Positions 7,390 through 15,173 of a stretch of 64,000 nucleotides of DNA are shown here, in pieces. Every line of letters begins with the position of its first letter. The stretch's first letter is position 1. The stretch covers positions 535,816 to 599,815 of the forward strand of contig NZ_SLYD01000003.1 of assembly GCF_004340945.1 (NCBI RefSeq). The letters run 5' to 3'. Under the pieces are notes generated by a model. That model searched no databases. It was not told the DNA's origin and was given only the letters and a program-made list of their open reading frames with translations. The position numbers and the translations under genes are program-made. The DNA is from Sphingomonas sp. PP-F2F-A104-K0414 (GTDB taxonomy: Bacteria > Pseudomonadota > Alphaproteobacteria > Sphingomonadales > Sphingomonadaceae).

Positions 7390-9027
7390 TCAGTCGCGCC
7401 CCTTGACTGCGAACGCGATCTCGTAAGCGCCGACCAGCGGGTCGTGGTGCAACGGCGAGCGCAACTGCCGCGACAGGCCTTCCATGACGCGGCCATAGCG
7501 CACGACGGCCTCGCGGAATGCATCGCTCTCCACGAGGGCGCGCGAGACAACACGCAACAGCGCGCGTTCGGGGGCGTCGGCAGACTTGACGACGATCCGG
7601 ATCTGCGCGGCGGGATCACACGATATCGCCAGCTCGATCGTTTCGGTCGCCAGGAACGCGATCGCCACGGCGACGTCCTGATTGACCAGGTATGGATCGA
7701 TATCGAGCGTGATCCCCAATCCATGCGATCGTTCGGACGCGGTCGCACGAATGTTCGCCGACAGTTCGCCGATCATCGTCCGCAGGTTCAGGCCGCGATT
7801 CTCTTCGAGTTCGGCAAAATGATTACGGTGGACCACGGCGAGCGCATCGACGCGGCGCTGGATCGACGCATAGGCCACCGTCGCATCCTCGCTCGGCGCG
7901 CTACGCGCATGGAAATTGATGAGGCTGGAAATGACCTGTAGGTTGTTCTTGACCCGGTGATGCACTTCGCGCGTCAATTTGGTCTGGCGGACGAGCCCCT
8001 CCGCGAGCCCGGCCTCGTGCAGCGCCACGGTCTGGCTGATCGCCTGGAAGGTGTCGCCGAGTTCGCGGATTTCCTGTGCCGGCAACGTCCGGACCTCGCC
8101 GAGATCGAGCGTCTCACCCGGCGTAAACGCAGCGACTGCACCACGCAGACGGCGGAGTGGTCGGATCAACAGACGGTCGACGACGAACCATGCGATGCTT
8201 GCTGCTGCGAGCCACATCAACAAGGGAAGCAGCATCGCCACGACCAGCGACGAGGTGACCGGCGCACTTCGGATGCTGGTGCGCAAGGCGATCCCGGCAA
8301 CGCCCAGATCGGTCCGCATCGTCTCCATGCGATCGAGCGGGCGTTCGTCGGGGATGGTCTCGAGCGTCAAGGCATCTTCGTCGAGCACCAGCGCGCTGCT
8401 GAAGGTGAGTGCGCGGCTGGACGGGCGGCCGATCTTCTGGAGGAACGGCTGCGGGAAATAGGCGCGGGCGAACGTATCGCCACCGGGCCCAGAGATCGCC
8501 AGCACCAGCCCGCGGTTGGGGATGATATCCGCGGTGATCGGCATATCGGTCTGGCGAAGCGCCGCCGGCATCGGGATCGGCGTGCCGCATAATACGGCGC
8601 CGGCGCGATCGGTAATGACGAACCGTGTACCGGCGGAGGATTGCTGGGCAAATACCCCTTGGGCACGCGCGCAACTCGGCGCGTCGGCGGGATCGTTACC
8701 GAGCGCGTTCACCGCGACCCGCAACGCGGTCATGTCGCCGACCAACTCGATCGCGATCGCCCGAGCACTTTCGTTCGCGGTCACGCGCAGGCGCGCCCGT
8801 GCCTCGGTATCGGCCAGACGAGTCGTCTGGAAGGTTGCGAAAACGGCTATGAGCGCCAACGGCAACAATGCCGCGCTGAGGATCAAGAACAGCTTGGCGC
8901 CCGTGGGCACCCGTCCCATCGCCGAAATCAGCCGGGTTTCGCGTCGGCCGTCGGCTTGGTCGTCATGCTCGGCGGCAATGGCGGTTACGGCGGGCTGAAC
9001 TGGGATGGAATTTTGCGGCGAGGCCAT
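7390..9027 (-). CDS. phyT: PhyT/PhyP-like HisKA_2 sensor protein of the general stress response
   Basis: This is a 545-residue membrane protein: transmembrane helices at about 46-66 and 259-284 enclose a periplasmic sensor region, then a HAMP-like linker and a HisKA_2 dimerisation/phosphotransfer segment, TREVHHRVKNNLQVISSL at 353-370 with phospho-acceptor His357. The ATP-binding half is degenerate: the N-box position reads FLATETIELAISC with no Asn, and the G1 position (DNGxG in active kinases) reads VVSRALVES. From the literature, the equivalent Sphingomonas protein, first called PhyP and later PhyT, sits in this locus and was described as a PhyR phosphatase and phosphotransferase receiving phosphate from SdrG. 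The missing ATPase motifs here agree with that. It is co-transcribed with nepR, 11 bases apart. Confidence 0.88.
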   Translation of the reverse strand: MASPQNSIPVQPAVTAIAAEHDDQADGRRETRLISAMGRVPTGAKLFLILSAALLPLALIAVFATFQTTRLADTEARARLRVTANESARAIAIELVGDMTALRVAVNALGNDPADAPSCARAQGVFAQQSSAGTRFVITDRAGAVLCGTPIPMPAALRQTDMPITADIIPNRGLVLAISGPGGDTFARAYFPQPFLQKIGRPSSRALTFSSALVLDEDALTLETIPDERPLDRMETMRTDLGVAGIALRTSIRSAPVTSSLVVAMLLPLLMWLAAASIAWFVVDRLLIRPLRRLRGAVAAFTPGETLDLGEVRTLPAQEIRELGDTFQAISQTVALHEAGLAEGLVRQTKLTREVHHRVKNNLQVISSLINFHARSAPSEDATVAYASIQRRVDALAVVHRNHFAELEENRGLNLRTMIGELSANIRATASERSHGLGITLDIDPYLVNQDVAVAIAFLATETIELAISCDPAAQIRIVVKSADAPERALLRVVSRALVESDAFREAVVRYGRVMEGLSRQLRSPLHHDPLVGAYEIAFAVKGRD

Positions 9028-9038
9028 GCGGCCCGCGC

Positions 9039-9242
9039 TCAGTCTAGCTTGCCAAGAAGGTCCAGCAGATCCTCCGGGATCGCCTCATCGACGGTCTTTT
9101 GATAAACCGAACGAAGGGCCGACCCCATTTGCTGATCCTTGTCCGGCCCCTTTGTGGAGGTGGTAGCAGGCACTGTATTCTGCGTGTCGTGGCCCAAACT
9201 CAAAACTTCCCCCTGCACGACGCGAACCTGATCATCTGGCAT
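9039..9242 (-). CDS. nepR: Anti-sigma factor NepR
   Basis: This 67-residue protein has the NepR core at its C-terminal half: MGSALRSVYQKTVDEAIP then EDLLDLLGKLD, the two amphipathic helices that bind either EcfG or phosphorylated PhyR. The N-terminal 38 residues are polar and probably disordered, as in other NepRs. By partner switching, NepR holds EcfG inactive until phospho-PhyR removes it. It is divergent from phyR and upstream of phyT in one operon. A perfect EcfG-type promoter lies upstream, giving the expected feedback loop. The ATG at 9242 lacks a strong Shine-Dalgarno, so the exact start is uncertain. Confidence 0.92.
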   Translation of the reverse strand: MPDDQVRVVQGEVLSLGHDTQNTVPATTSTKGPDKDQQMGSALRSVYQKTVDEAIPEDLLDLLGKLD

Positions 9243-9322
9243 ACCATGTCACAAAAGGGCGATATGCAAACCCGCCACGACGGATGTCGAGCGGGTTGCG
9301 GAGTCGCCTACGATGGAGGTGA

Positions 9323-9347
9323 AACCAAACACTGTCTCGTTAGTTCC
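9323..9347 (-). promoter_or_regulatory. EcfG-type promoter for nepR-phyT
   Basis: On the minus strand GGAAC (9343-9347) is followed after exactly 17 bases by GTT (9323-9325). This matches the general-stress sigma consensus GGAAC-N16/17-(C)GTT. It lies about 80 bases before the nepR start. Confidence 0.75.
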
Positions 9348-9367
9348 CTGTTCAAGCGAAAATCGAA

Positions 9368-9404
9368 CCTTTGGTCCAGCCGTATGTGCCTTTTGGACCA
9401 AAGG
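9368..9404. promoter_or_regulatory. 10-bp inverted repeat in the nepR-phyR intergenic region
   Basis: CCTTTGGTCC (9368-9377) and GGACCAAAGG (9395-9404) form a perfect inverted repeat with a 17-base spacer, just upstream of the nepR promoter and about 85 bases before phyR. Centre-to-centre spacing is 27 bases. It could be an operator for an unidentified regulator; no T-tract suggests a terminator. Confidence 0.45.
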
Positions 9405-9489
9405 ATGCTTTTTCGGCTATCGCCATTGCAATGATACGAGGCACCCGACACATGAGGGGCCGCGTAGGATCAGGGAGTATTCGTTACCC

Positions 9490-10293
9490 ATGTCGCTTGG
9501 ACAGCAACTCGCACCGCACCTTCCCTTTTTGCGGCGCTACGGCCGGGCCCTGACCGGCAGTCAGATGCACGGCGACAAATATGTGCGCGCTACGCTCGAG
9601 GCGATCGTCGCCGCACCCGAAGAGTTTCCGCGGGACGTCGATCCTCGCCTGGGCCTGTATCGGATGTTCCAGGTGATCTGGAATTCAGCCAATTTCGACG
9701 AAGTTGCCGATGAAACGGTATCGGACGGCGGCGGTCATGAGGCAGTCGCCCGTGCGCGTCTCGCTCGTATGACGCCACTGTCGCGTCAGGCCCTGCTGCT
9801 GACCGCGATGGAAGGCTTCACGCCAGAGGACGCGGCCTATTTGATCGAGGTCGATTCGAGCGAAGTCGACGATCTCGTCGCCGAGGCGCTTTCCGAGATC
9901 GAGAGCCAGACGCGGGCCAAGGTCCTCATCATCGAGGACGAACCGATCATCGCGATGGATATCGAGACGATCGTTCGGGATCTGGGCCACGATGTAACGG
10001 GTGTTGCCGTTACCCGCGACGAAGCGGTCGCGCTGGCGATGGAAACGCGGCCGGGCCTCGTGCTGGCCGACATCCAGCTTGCCGACGACAGTTCGGGCAT
10101 CGACGCCGTCAAGGATATCCTTGCCGAGTTCGAGGTTCCGGTGATCTTCATTACCGCATTCCCCGAGCGTCTGCTGACCGGCGAGCGCCCCGAGCCGACG
10201 TTCCTGATCACCAAGCCGTTCCAGCGCTCCACGGTGAAGGCGGCGATCAGCCAGGCGCTGTTCTTCGATCAGGCAACCGTTCCTGTCGCGTAA
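9490..10293 (+). CDS. phyR: Response regulator PhyR (sigma-mimic plus receiver)
   Basis: This 267-residue general stress response regulator has an N-terminal sigma-factor-like domain (about 1-130, with LPFLRRYGRALTGSQ resembling sigma2 and MTPLSRQALLLTAMEGFTPE resembling sigma4). A receiver domain follows (about 143-260): acidic pair E149/D150, phospho-acceptor D194 in VLADIQL, Thr222 and Lys242 in ITKPF. When phosphorylated, PhyR binds NepR and frees EcfG. The start ATG at 9490 is chosen because the PhyR N-terminus aligns there and AGGGAG lies upstream; the longer frame from 9313 runs through promoter sequence. It is divergent from nepR-phyT and followed by a small membrane protein and ecfG. 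Confidence 0.96.
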   Translation: MSLGQQLAPHLPFLRRYGRALTGSQMHGDKYVRATLEAIVAAPEEFPRDVDPRLGLYRMFQVIWNSANFDEVADETVSDGGGHEAVARARLARMTPLSRQALLLTAMEGFTPEDAAYLIEVDSSEVDDLVAEALSEIESQTRAKVLIIEDEPIIAMDIETIVRDLGHDVTGVAVTRDEAVALAMETRPGLVLADIQLADDSSGIDAVKDILAEFEVPVIFITAFPERLLTGERPEPTFLITKPFQRSTVKAAISQALFFDQATVPVA

Positions 10294-10426
10294 GATCAGC
10301 TGCTGACATGCGGTAGTAGCGGTCAGTTTTTTCCAACCGCTTGATCGCGTGTCCGTGTCGATGCATCTTGGGTTCGCTTCCGTAAATGGTTGCGGACCCA
10401 AAACGGTTTTCGGGGGTTTACTCGAC

Positions 10427-10564
10427 ATGGCTGATCCCAACGAACCCATTCATATTGCCACCGAAGATGCCCGCGCAGGCTCTACCCCGCATATGACCCG
10501 GTATATCCTCGTCATATCCCTGGTGCTCGTCATAGCGATATTTGGCTTCCTCGTTATTCGCTGA
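10427..10564 (+). CDS. 45-residue single-pass membrane protein
   Basis: This small protein has a hydrophilic N-terminus of about 24 residues (MADPNEPIHIATEDARAG) and one strongly hydrophobic helix (YILVISLVLVIAIFGFLVI) running to the penultimate residue, then Arg. The pattern is a tail-anchored protein with the N-terminus inside. I do not recognise a family. It sits between phyR and ecfG, 133 bases after phyR and 128 before ecfG, all on the plus strand, so a stress role is possible by position only. The Shine-Dalgarno is weak (GGGGG about 11 bases upstream). Confidence 0.65.
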   Translation: MADPNEPIHIATEDARAGSTPHMTRYILVISLVLVIAIFGFLVIR

Positions 10565-10692
10565 CATAAGTTAGGCGTACATGGCTGGCATTGCCGGTTT
10601 GAACGCCTATGTTTGCCTGCAACCTGCTACGCTTGGTGCAGCACGTCCGATGACGCGCTCGTAAGCTAACGATCGATACTGACAGGATTTTC

Positions 10693-11346
10693 ATGGTTCA
10701 GCCTGCTCCACATACCGACGATGAGGACGATATCGACGAAGTCGTCGCGCCGGTGGAGCATGTCTCTTTGTCCGACGCCGAGTTCAAGGTTCAGCTTGCG
10801 CAGGTGATCCCTCATCTGCGTGCGTTCGGGCGCTCGCTATCCGGAAGCCGCGATCTCGCGGACGATCTGGTTCAGGAGACGCTGCTCAAGGCTTGGGCGG
10901 CGCGTCTGCGGTTCCAGGCTGGCACCAACATGCGCGCCTGGACCTTCATCATCCTGCGCAACCTGTATCTGTCGCAGATGCGTCGCGCGCGCTTCAAGGG
11001 CGAGTGGGACGATCTGGTAGCAGACCGCATTCTCGCCGCACCTGCTAGCCAGGATCGTCACGTCGAACTCGGCGACATGCAGCGTGCGTTGATGCATCTG
11101 CCGCAGCCACAGCGCGAGGCGCTGATTCTCGTCGGTGCGGGTGGCTTCGCATACGAAGAAGCCGCGGAAATCTGCAACGTCGCGGTCGGCACGATCAAGA
11201 GCCGCGTCGCGCGCGGTCGCGTCGCGTTGGAGACGATCCTGACCGACGGCTCGCTGCCATCACGCCGGGATCATGAGACGGACACCAGTAAGACGGCGCT
11301 CGACTTGATCATGGGTGACGTCGAACATCTGAGTCGCGGTCGATAA
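10693..11346 (+). CDS. ecfG: General stress sigma factor EcfG (ECF15)
   Basis: This 217-residue ECF sigma factor has a variable acidic N-terminus (about 1-28). Its sigma2 domain carries VIPHLRAFGRSLSGSRDLADD and the ETLLKAWA helix, with a conserved FIILRNLYLSQMRR segment. Its sigma4 domain (about 135-190) carries LPQPQREALILVGAGGF and the VAVGTIKSRVARGR helix-turn-helix. It directs transcription of the general stress regulon and is sequestered by NepR. AGGA lies about 6 bases before the ATG. I could not find a GGAAC-N17-GTT site directly in front of it, so its own control may come from the phyR side or another promoter. Confidence 0.96.
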   Translation: MVQPAPHTDDEDDIDEVVAPVEHVSLSDAEFKVQLAQVIPHLRAFGRSLSGSRDLADDLVQETLLKAWAARLRFQAGTNMRAWTFIILRNLYLSQMRRARFKGEWDDLVADRILAAPASQDRHVELGDMQRALMHLPQPQREALILVGAGGFAYEEAAEICNVAVGTIKSRVARGRVALETILTDGSLPSRRDHETDTSKTALDLIMGDVEHLSRGR

Positions 11347-11366
11347 ACTGCGACGCATAGCTGTCG

Positions 11367-11385
11367 CCCCGGAGATATTCCGGGG
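11367..11385 (+). terminator. Hairpin after ecfG
   Basis: CCCCGGA and TCCGGGG pair around the five-base loop GATAT, 20 bases past the ecfG stop. There is no T-tract, so intrinsic termination may be weak. Confidence 0.55.
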
Positions 11386-11524
11386 TGGTCGGTGCCGTAG
11401 TTCACTGTCTGAAAGTTACGCGGCGCCGTGGACGCCGGAATGGGTCGGCGACGCTGGACCGCTTCGGACAGGCGTGCCCAAATCATGGCCTAGCTAAGCT
11501 GGTGCCGCCCGGGTGGCTTCCCGA

Positions 11525-11707
11525 TCAGTGGAAGCTCTGACCCGTTCCATCCAGTTGGCGCAAAAGCAGCGCCATATCGGCGGGTAAGCCATCCTGTTCA
11601 CCAAAGGCATTGCGCAGCACATCGCCGACCGCGTCGGTGACGCGGGGGCGCCGTACGATTTGTTGGCCATCGGTTTCACGTTTGATCGTTAGAGAAGAAT
11701 ACATCAT
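11525..11707 (-). CDS. Second NepR-like anti-sigma factor (paralogue)
   Basis: This protein has about 60 residues, with starts possible at two adjacent ATGs (11707, 11704) or a GTG at 11716. The C-terminal half, DAVGDVLRNAFGEQDGLPAD followed by MALLLRQLDGT, lines up with NepR helix 1 (Gly, Leu-Arg, aromatic), the Ile/Leu-Pro-x-(Asp/Glu) turn and helix 2 ending Leu-Asp. Compared with NepR in this window it is one residue shorter between the helices and lacks most of the N-terminal tail. NepR paralogues are known in several alphaproteobacteria. I infer an anti-sigma or PhyR-binding role. It is convergent with ecfG and divergent from glnE. Confidence 0.7.
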   Translation of the reverse strand: MMYSSLTIKRETDGQQIVRRPRVTDAVGDVLRNAFGEQDGLPADMALLLRQLDGTGQSFH

Positions 11708-11790
11708 ACCGCGCACAACGTGCGATCGCGAAATTGGTTGCTTTCGTTTGTCAAGCGATACTTTTAATTATTGAGTATTGCGGGGTGGTC

Positions 11791-14469
11791 ATGCCGAATA
11801 CTGAACATAAGTTAGATAACGCGGTTGATCGCGCCCGCTTGTGGTCGCCTTTTCTATCGATGATCCTCGACCGTGAGCCGGTCATCGCGCGATCGTTCGC
11901 GGCGGGACGTCTTGATCTGGGGTTGACGAGCGCCGAGCCCGATATGCCGGTCGCAAAACGGTTGAGGCTCGAACGGCGCGCGATGGCGCTCAACGTCGCC
12001 GTCGGTGATCTGGCGGGTGTGCTCGACCTCACCGCGGTGACAGGGGCGCTGACCCGCTTTGCCGACTATGCACTCGACACCGGGATCCGTGCCGCGATCG
12101 AGGAGCGGACGCCCGGCGCCGAGCCGCTCGGCTTTACCGCGATCGCGCTCGGAAAGCAGGGTAGCGGCGAACTCAATTATTCGTCGGACATCGATCCGAT
12201 CCTGCTGTTCGACCCCGCGACTCTGCCACGCAAACCGCGCGAGGAGCCCGAGCAAGCGGCGGTGCGGATCGGTAAGCGCGTCGTCGAGCTGCTCCAGGCG
12301 CGCGATGGCGACGGCTATGTCCTGCGCGTCGACCTCCGGTTGCGCCCCTCGCCCGAGATCACGCCGATCGTCCTGCCGGTGGAGGCGGCGATCGGCTATT
12401 ACGAGGCGCAGGCGCTGCCGTGGGAGCGCGCCGCGTTCATCCGCGCGCGGGCTGCGGCGGGCGACGTCGCGCTCGGCCAACGGTTTCTCGATGCGATCCG
12501 GCCGTTCGTCTGGCGCCGCGCGCTCGATTTCGGGGCGATCGGCGAAATTCGCGGGATCTCTGCGCGGATCCGCGATCACCATTCGCAGGGGCAGGCGTTC
12601 GGCCCCGGCTATGACCTGAAGCGCGGGCGCGGCGGGATACGCGAGGCGGAGTTCTTCGCGCAGATCCACCAGCTGATTCACGGCGGGCGCGATCGGAGCG
12701 TCCGTGCGCCCGCGACTCGCGATGCGCTCGCGCGGCTGGCCGAGGCGGGCTGGATCGGCACCGACGAGTCGCAGGCGCTGATCGACGGCTACACGTTGCT
12801 CCGGACGATCGAGCACCGCGTGCAGATGATCGACGATCGCCAGACTCATGCGCTGCCGACCGGGGAAGCGCTCGACCGCGTGGCAAAGCTGCACGGTCTG
12901 GAGGATGCGGGGGCGCTGCTGGCTCTGCTCGCGCCGCGGGTGGCGGAGACCGGGCGGATCTATGATGCGCTCGACGACACGGTGCGTCCTGCATTCTCGC
13001 ACGACGCGGTGACGCTGGAGGCCGATCTCGCCGCTGCCGGGTTCGACGAGCCCGAGCCTGCGCGCCGTCGGATCGAGGCGTGGCGGGGCGGGGCCTATCC
13101 GGCGCTGCGCAGTCTGGCCGCGCGCGAGGCGCTAGAGGCGGTGTTGCCGACCCTCGTCATTGCGTTTGCGACCGCACCGGTGCCGCAGGCGGCATTGCTC
13201 CGGCTCGATGCACTGCTCGAACGCCTGCCGAGCGCGATCAACATCTTTCGTCTGCTGGAAGCGCGGCCGGGGCTGGCGACGTTACTCGCCGCGATCCTCA
13301 GCCATGCGCCGACTCTCGCCGACGATCTTGGGCGACGACCGAACCTGCTCGACGGGCTGATCGACGCGACCGCGTTCGAGCCGGTCGGCGATATCGCTGC
13401 GCTGGAGGCGGCGATGCGCGCAGGCGAGGCCGGGGGCGATTACCAGGCCCGGCTCGATCATGTCCGCCGGGTGGTCGGTGAATTGCGGTTCGCGCTCGGC
13501 GCGCAGATCGTTGCGGGCGCGTCCGATCCGCTGCATGTCGCCGCCGGCTATGCGCGGGTGGCCGAGGCGGCGATCGGCGTGCTGGCGCGCGCGACGATCG
13601 ACGAGTTCGCCAAGACGCATGGGGCGGTGCCGGGCAGCGAACTCGTCATTCTCGCGCTCGGGCGGATGGGCGGCGCGATGCTTACGCACGCGTCCGATCT
13701 CGACCTGATCTATCTGTTCACCGGCGACTTCACGGCCGAGTCCGACGGGCCGAAACCGCTTGGCGCAACGCTGTATTACAACCGGCTCGCCCAGCGTGTG
13801 ACCGCGGCGCTGTCGGTCGCGACCGCCGCCGGTCCGCTCTACCAGATCGACACGCGGTTGCGGCCGTCGGGCGGGCAGGGGCCGCTGGTCGTCACGCTCG
13901 ACAGCTTCGCCCGCTACCAGCGCGAGGATGCGTGGACGTGGGAGCATATGGCGCTCACCCGGGCCCGCCCCGTGTTCGGCTCGCCGGACGCGCGCGCCGC
14001 GGTCGCGGAGATCGTGCGCGGGGTGCTCGAAGGCGATCGCCCGACCCGCGATGTCGTCGCGGAGGCCAAATCGATGCGCGCCGACATGGCGGCGCACAAG
14101 CCGCCCAAGGGACCGCTCGACGCCAAGCTTCTCCCCGGCGGTCTCGTCGACCTGGAGTTCGCGGTGCACGTCGTCCAGCTGGTCAACCGCGCCGGGCTCG
14201 ATCCCAATCTGGGCACCGCGATCGATCGGCTTACGACTAAAGGCCTCGCCCCGCCGACGTTGCGTGCGGCACATGACGTGCTGACCCGGCTGCTGGTCAC
14301 GCTGCGCCTAGTCGCGCCGGATGCTGCGCCGCCGGGTCACGCGACGGAAGAACTGATCGCGCGCGCGATTGGCGTCGCGGACTGGCCGGCGGTGGTTGCC
14401 ACGCTCGAATCGACGCGGCAGGAGGTTCGCCGGTTCTGGACACAAGTGACGGGAGAGCATGATGGATGA
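11791..14469 (+). CDS. glnE: Glutamine synthetase adenylyltransferase/deadenylase
   Basis: This 892-residue bifunctional enzyme adjusts glutamine synthetase activity in response to nitrogen. It has two nucleotidyltransferase domains. The N-terminal one has GKQGSGELNYSSDIDPILLF near 121 (deadenylylase); the C-terminal one has GRMGGAMLTHASDLDLIYLF near 624 (adenylylase). Each is followed by a helical GlnD-interacting region. Both Asp pairs (SDID, SDLD) are intact. The ATG at 11791 is preferred over the TTG at 11734, because the upstream residues are hydrophobic and unlike GlnE. It overlaps bcp by 11 bases. Confidence 0.96.
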   Translation: MPNTEHKLDNAVDRARLWSPFLSMILDREPVIARSFAAGRLDLGLTSAEPDMPVAKRLRLERRAMALNVAVGDLAGVLDLTAVTGALTRFADYALDTGIRAAIEERTPGAEPLGFTAIALGKQGSGELNYSSDIDPILLFDPATLPRKPREEPEQAAVRIGKRVVELLQARDGDGYVLRVDLRLRPSPEITPIVLPVEAAIGYYEAQALPWERAAFIRARAAAGDVALGQRFLDAIRPFVWRRALDFGAIGEIRGISARIRDHHSQGQAFGPGYDLKRGRGGIREAEFFAQIHQLIHGGRDRSVRAPATRDALARLAEAGWIGTDESQALIDGYTLLRTIEHRVQMIDDRQTHALPTGEALDRVAKLHGLEDAGALLALLAPRVAETGRIYDALDDTVRPAFSHDAVTLEADLAAAGFDEPEPARRRIEAWRGGAYPALRSLAAREALEAVLPTLVIAFATAPVPQAALLRLDALLERLPSAINIFRLLEARPGLATLLAAILSHAPTLADDLGRRPNLLDGLIDATAFEPVGDIAALEAAMRAGEAGGDYQARLDHVRRVVGELRFALGAQIVAGASDPLHVAAGYARVAEAAIGVLARATIDEFAKTHGAVPGSELVILALGRMGGAMLTHASDLDLIYLFTGDFTAESDGPKPLGATLYYNRLAQRVTAALSVATAAGPLYQIDTRLRPSGGQGPLVVTLDSFARYQREDAWTWEHMALTRARPVFGSPDARAAVAEIVRGVLEGDRPTRDVVAEAKSMRADMAAHKPPKGPLDAKLLPGGLVDLEFAVHVVQLVNRAGLDPNLGTAIDRLTTKGLAPPTLRAAHDVLTRLLVTLRLVAPDAAPPGHATEELIARAIGVADWPAVVATLESTRQEVRRFWTQVTGEHDG

Positions 14470-14914
14470 AGGCGCAAAGATCCCCGACGTGACGGTCACG
14501 ATTGACGAAGCAGCCGTGTCGCTAGCGAGCCTGGGTGCGCCGCTCGTGGTGTATTTCTATCCGAAGGACGACACCTCGGGCTGCACCACCGAAGCGAAGG
14601 ACTTTTCCGCGCTTGCCGACGCGTTCGAGGCCGCGGGAGTGAAGGTCGTCGGCATCTCGAAGGACACGCCAGCCTCCCACGCAAAATTCGCGGCCAAGCA
14701 TGCGCTTACCGTGCAACTCGGCAGTGATGTCGACGGCGTCGCCTGCGAGGCGTTCGGCGTCTGGGTCGAGAAGGCGATGTACGGCAAGAAGTACATGGGG
14801 ATCGAGCGCGCGACGTTCCTGTTCGGCGCCGACGGCACGCTCGCCAAGGTGTGGCGCAAGGTCCGCGTTCCGGGCCATGCCGACGCTGTGCTGGCAGCCG
14901 CAAAGGGGCTCTGA
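14459..14914 (+). CDS. bcp: Thioredoxin-dependent peroxiredoxin (Bcp/PrxQ type)
   Basis: This 151-residue peroxiredoxin reduces peroxides with a peroxidatic Cys in YPKDDTSGCTTEAKDF. The resolving Cys five residues later in many Bcp proteins is replaced by Lys (TEAKDF), so this is the one-Cys variant or uses another Cys (VACEAFGVW). The C-terminal ATFLFGADGTLAKVWRKV is typical. Translation starts inside glnE (ATG 14459 or 14462; GGGAGAG just upstream), so the two are coupled. A strong hairpin follows. Confidence 0.93.
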   Translation: MMDEGAKIPDVTVTIDEAAVSLASLGAPLVVYFYPKDDTSGCTTEAKDFSALADAFEAAGVKVVGISKDTPASHAKFAAKHALTVQLGSDVDGVACEAFGVWVEKAMYGKKYMGIERATFLFGADGTLAKVWRKVRVPGHADAVLAAAKGL

Positions 14915-14922
14915 AGACGTTT

Positions 14923-14964
14923 CCGTAAGGCCCCGGGATTCGCGGATATTCCGGCGCCTTACGG
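14923..14964 (+). terminator. Hairpin after bcp
   Basis: CCGTAAGGC (14923-14931) pairs with GCCTTACGG (14956-14964), and an inner CCGG/CCGG extends the stem after a one-base bulge on each side. It lies 8 bases past the bcp stop. No long T-run follows. Confidence 0.7.
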
Positions 14965-15173
14965 CATCGTTCCCAGCTAAGTGGTTTGATCCGCATCAAC
15001 TCGCCGCATCAACCTGCCGCCCCGCCGCTAGAACGCCCGCGCGCCCTTGCCCGGAACGGCCGTATTTGGCCTAACTCCCTGTGTCTGGGGCGCGGAGGGG
15101 CTGCGAGTCAGGACAGAGTTTCGGTGCCGTCTGCTTTCACGCGAACGGCCCTGTATTTTTGTGTCGGGGACCA

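Noticed and set aside
11726..11754. TTGACA (11749-11754, minus strand) as a promoter for the second NepR-like gene.
   Set aside because: No acceptable -10 at 15-19 bases, so not listed as a feature.
15053..15077. GGAAC upstream of the M23 peptidase as an EcfG promoter.
   Set aside because: No GTT at 16-18 bases; the 17-base position reads CTC.
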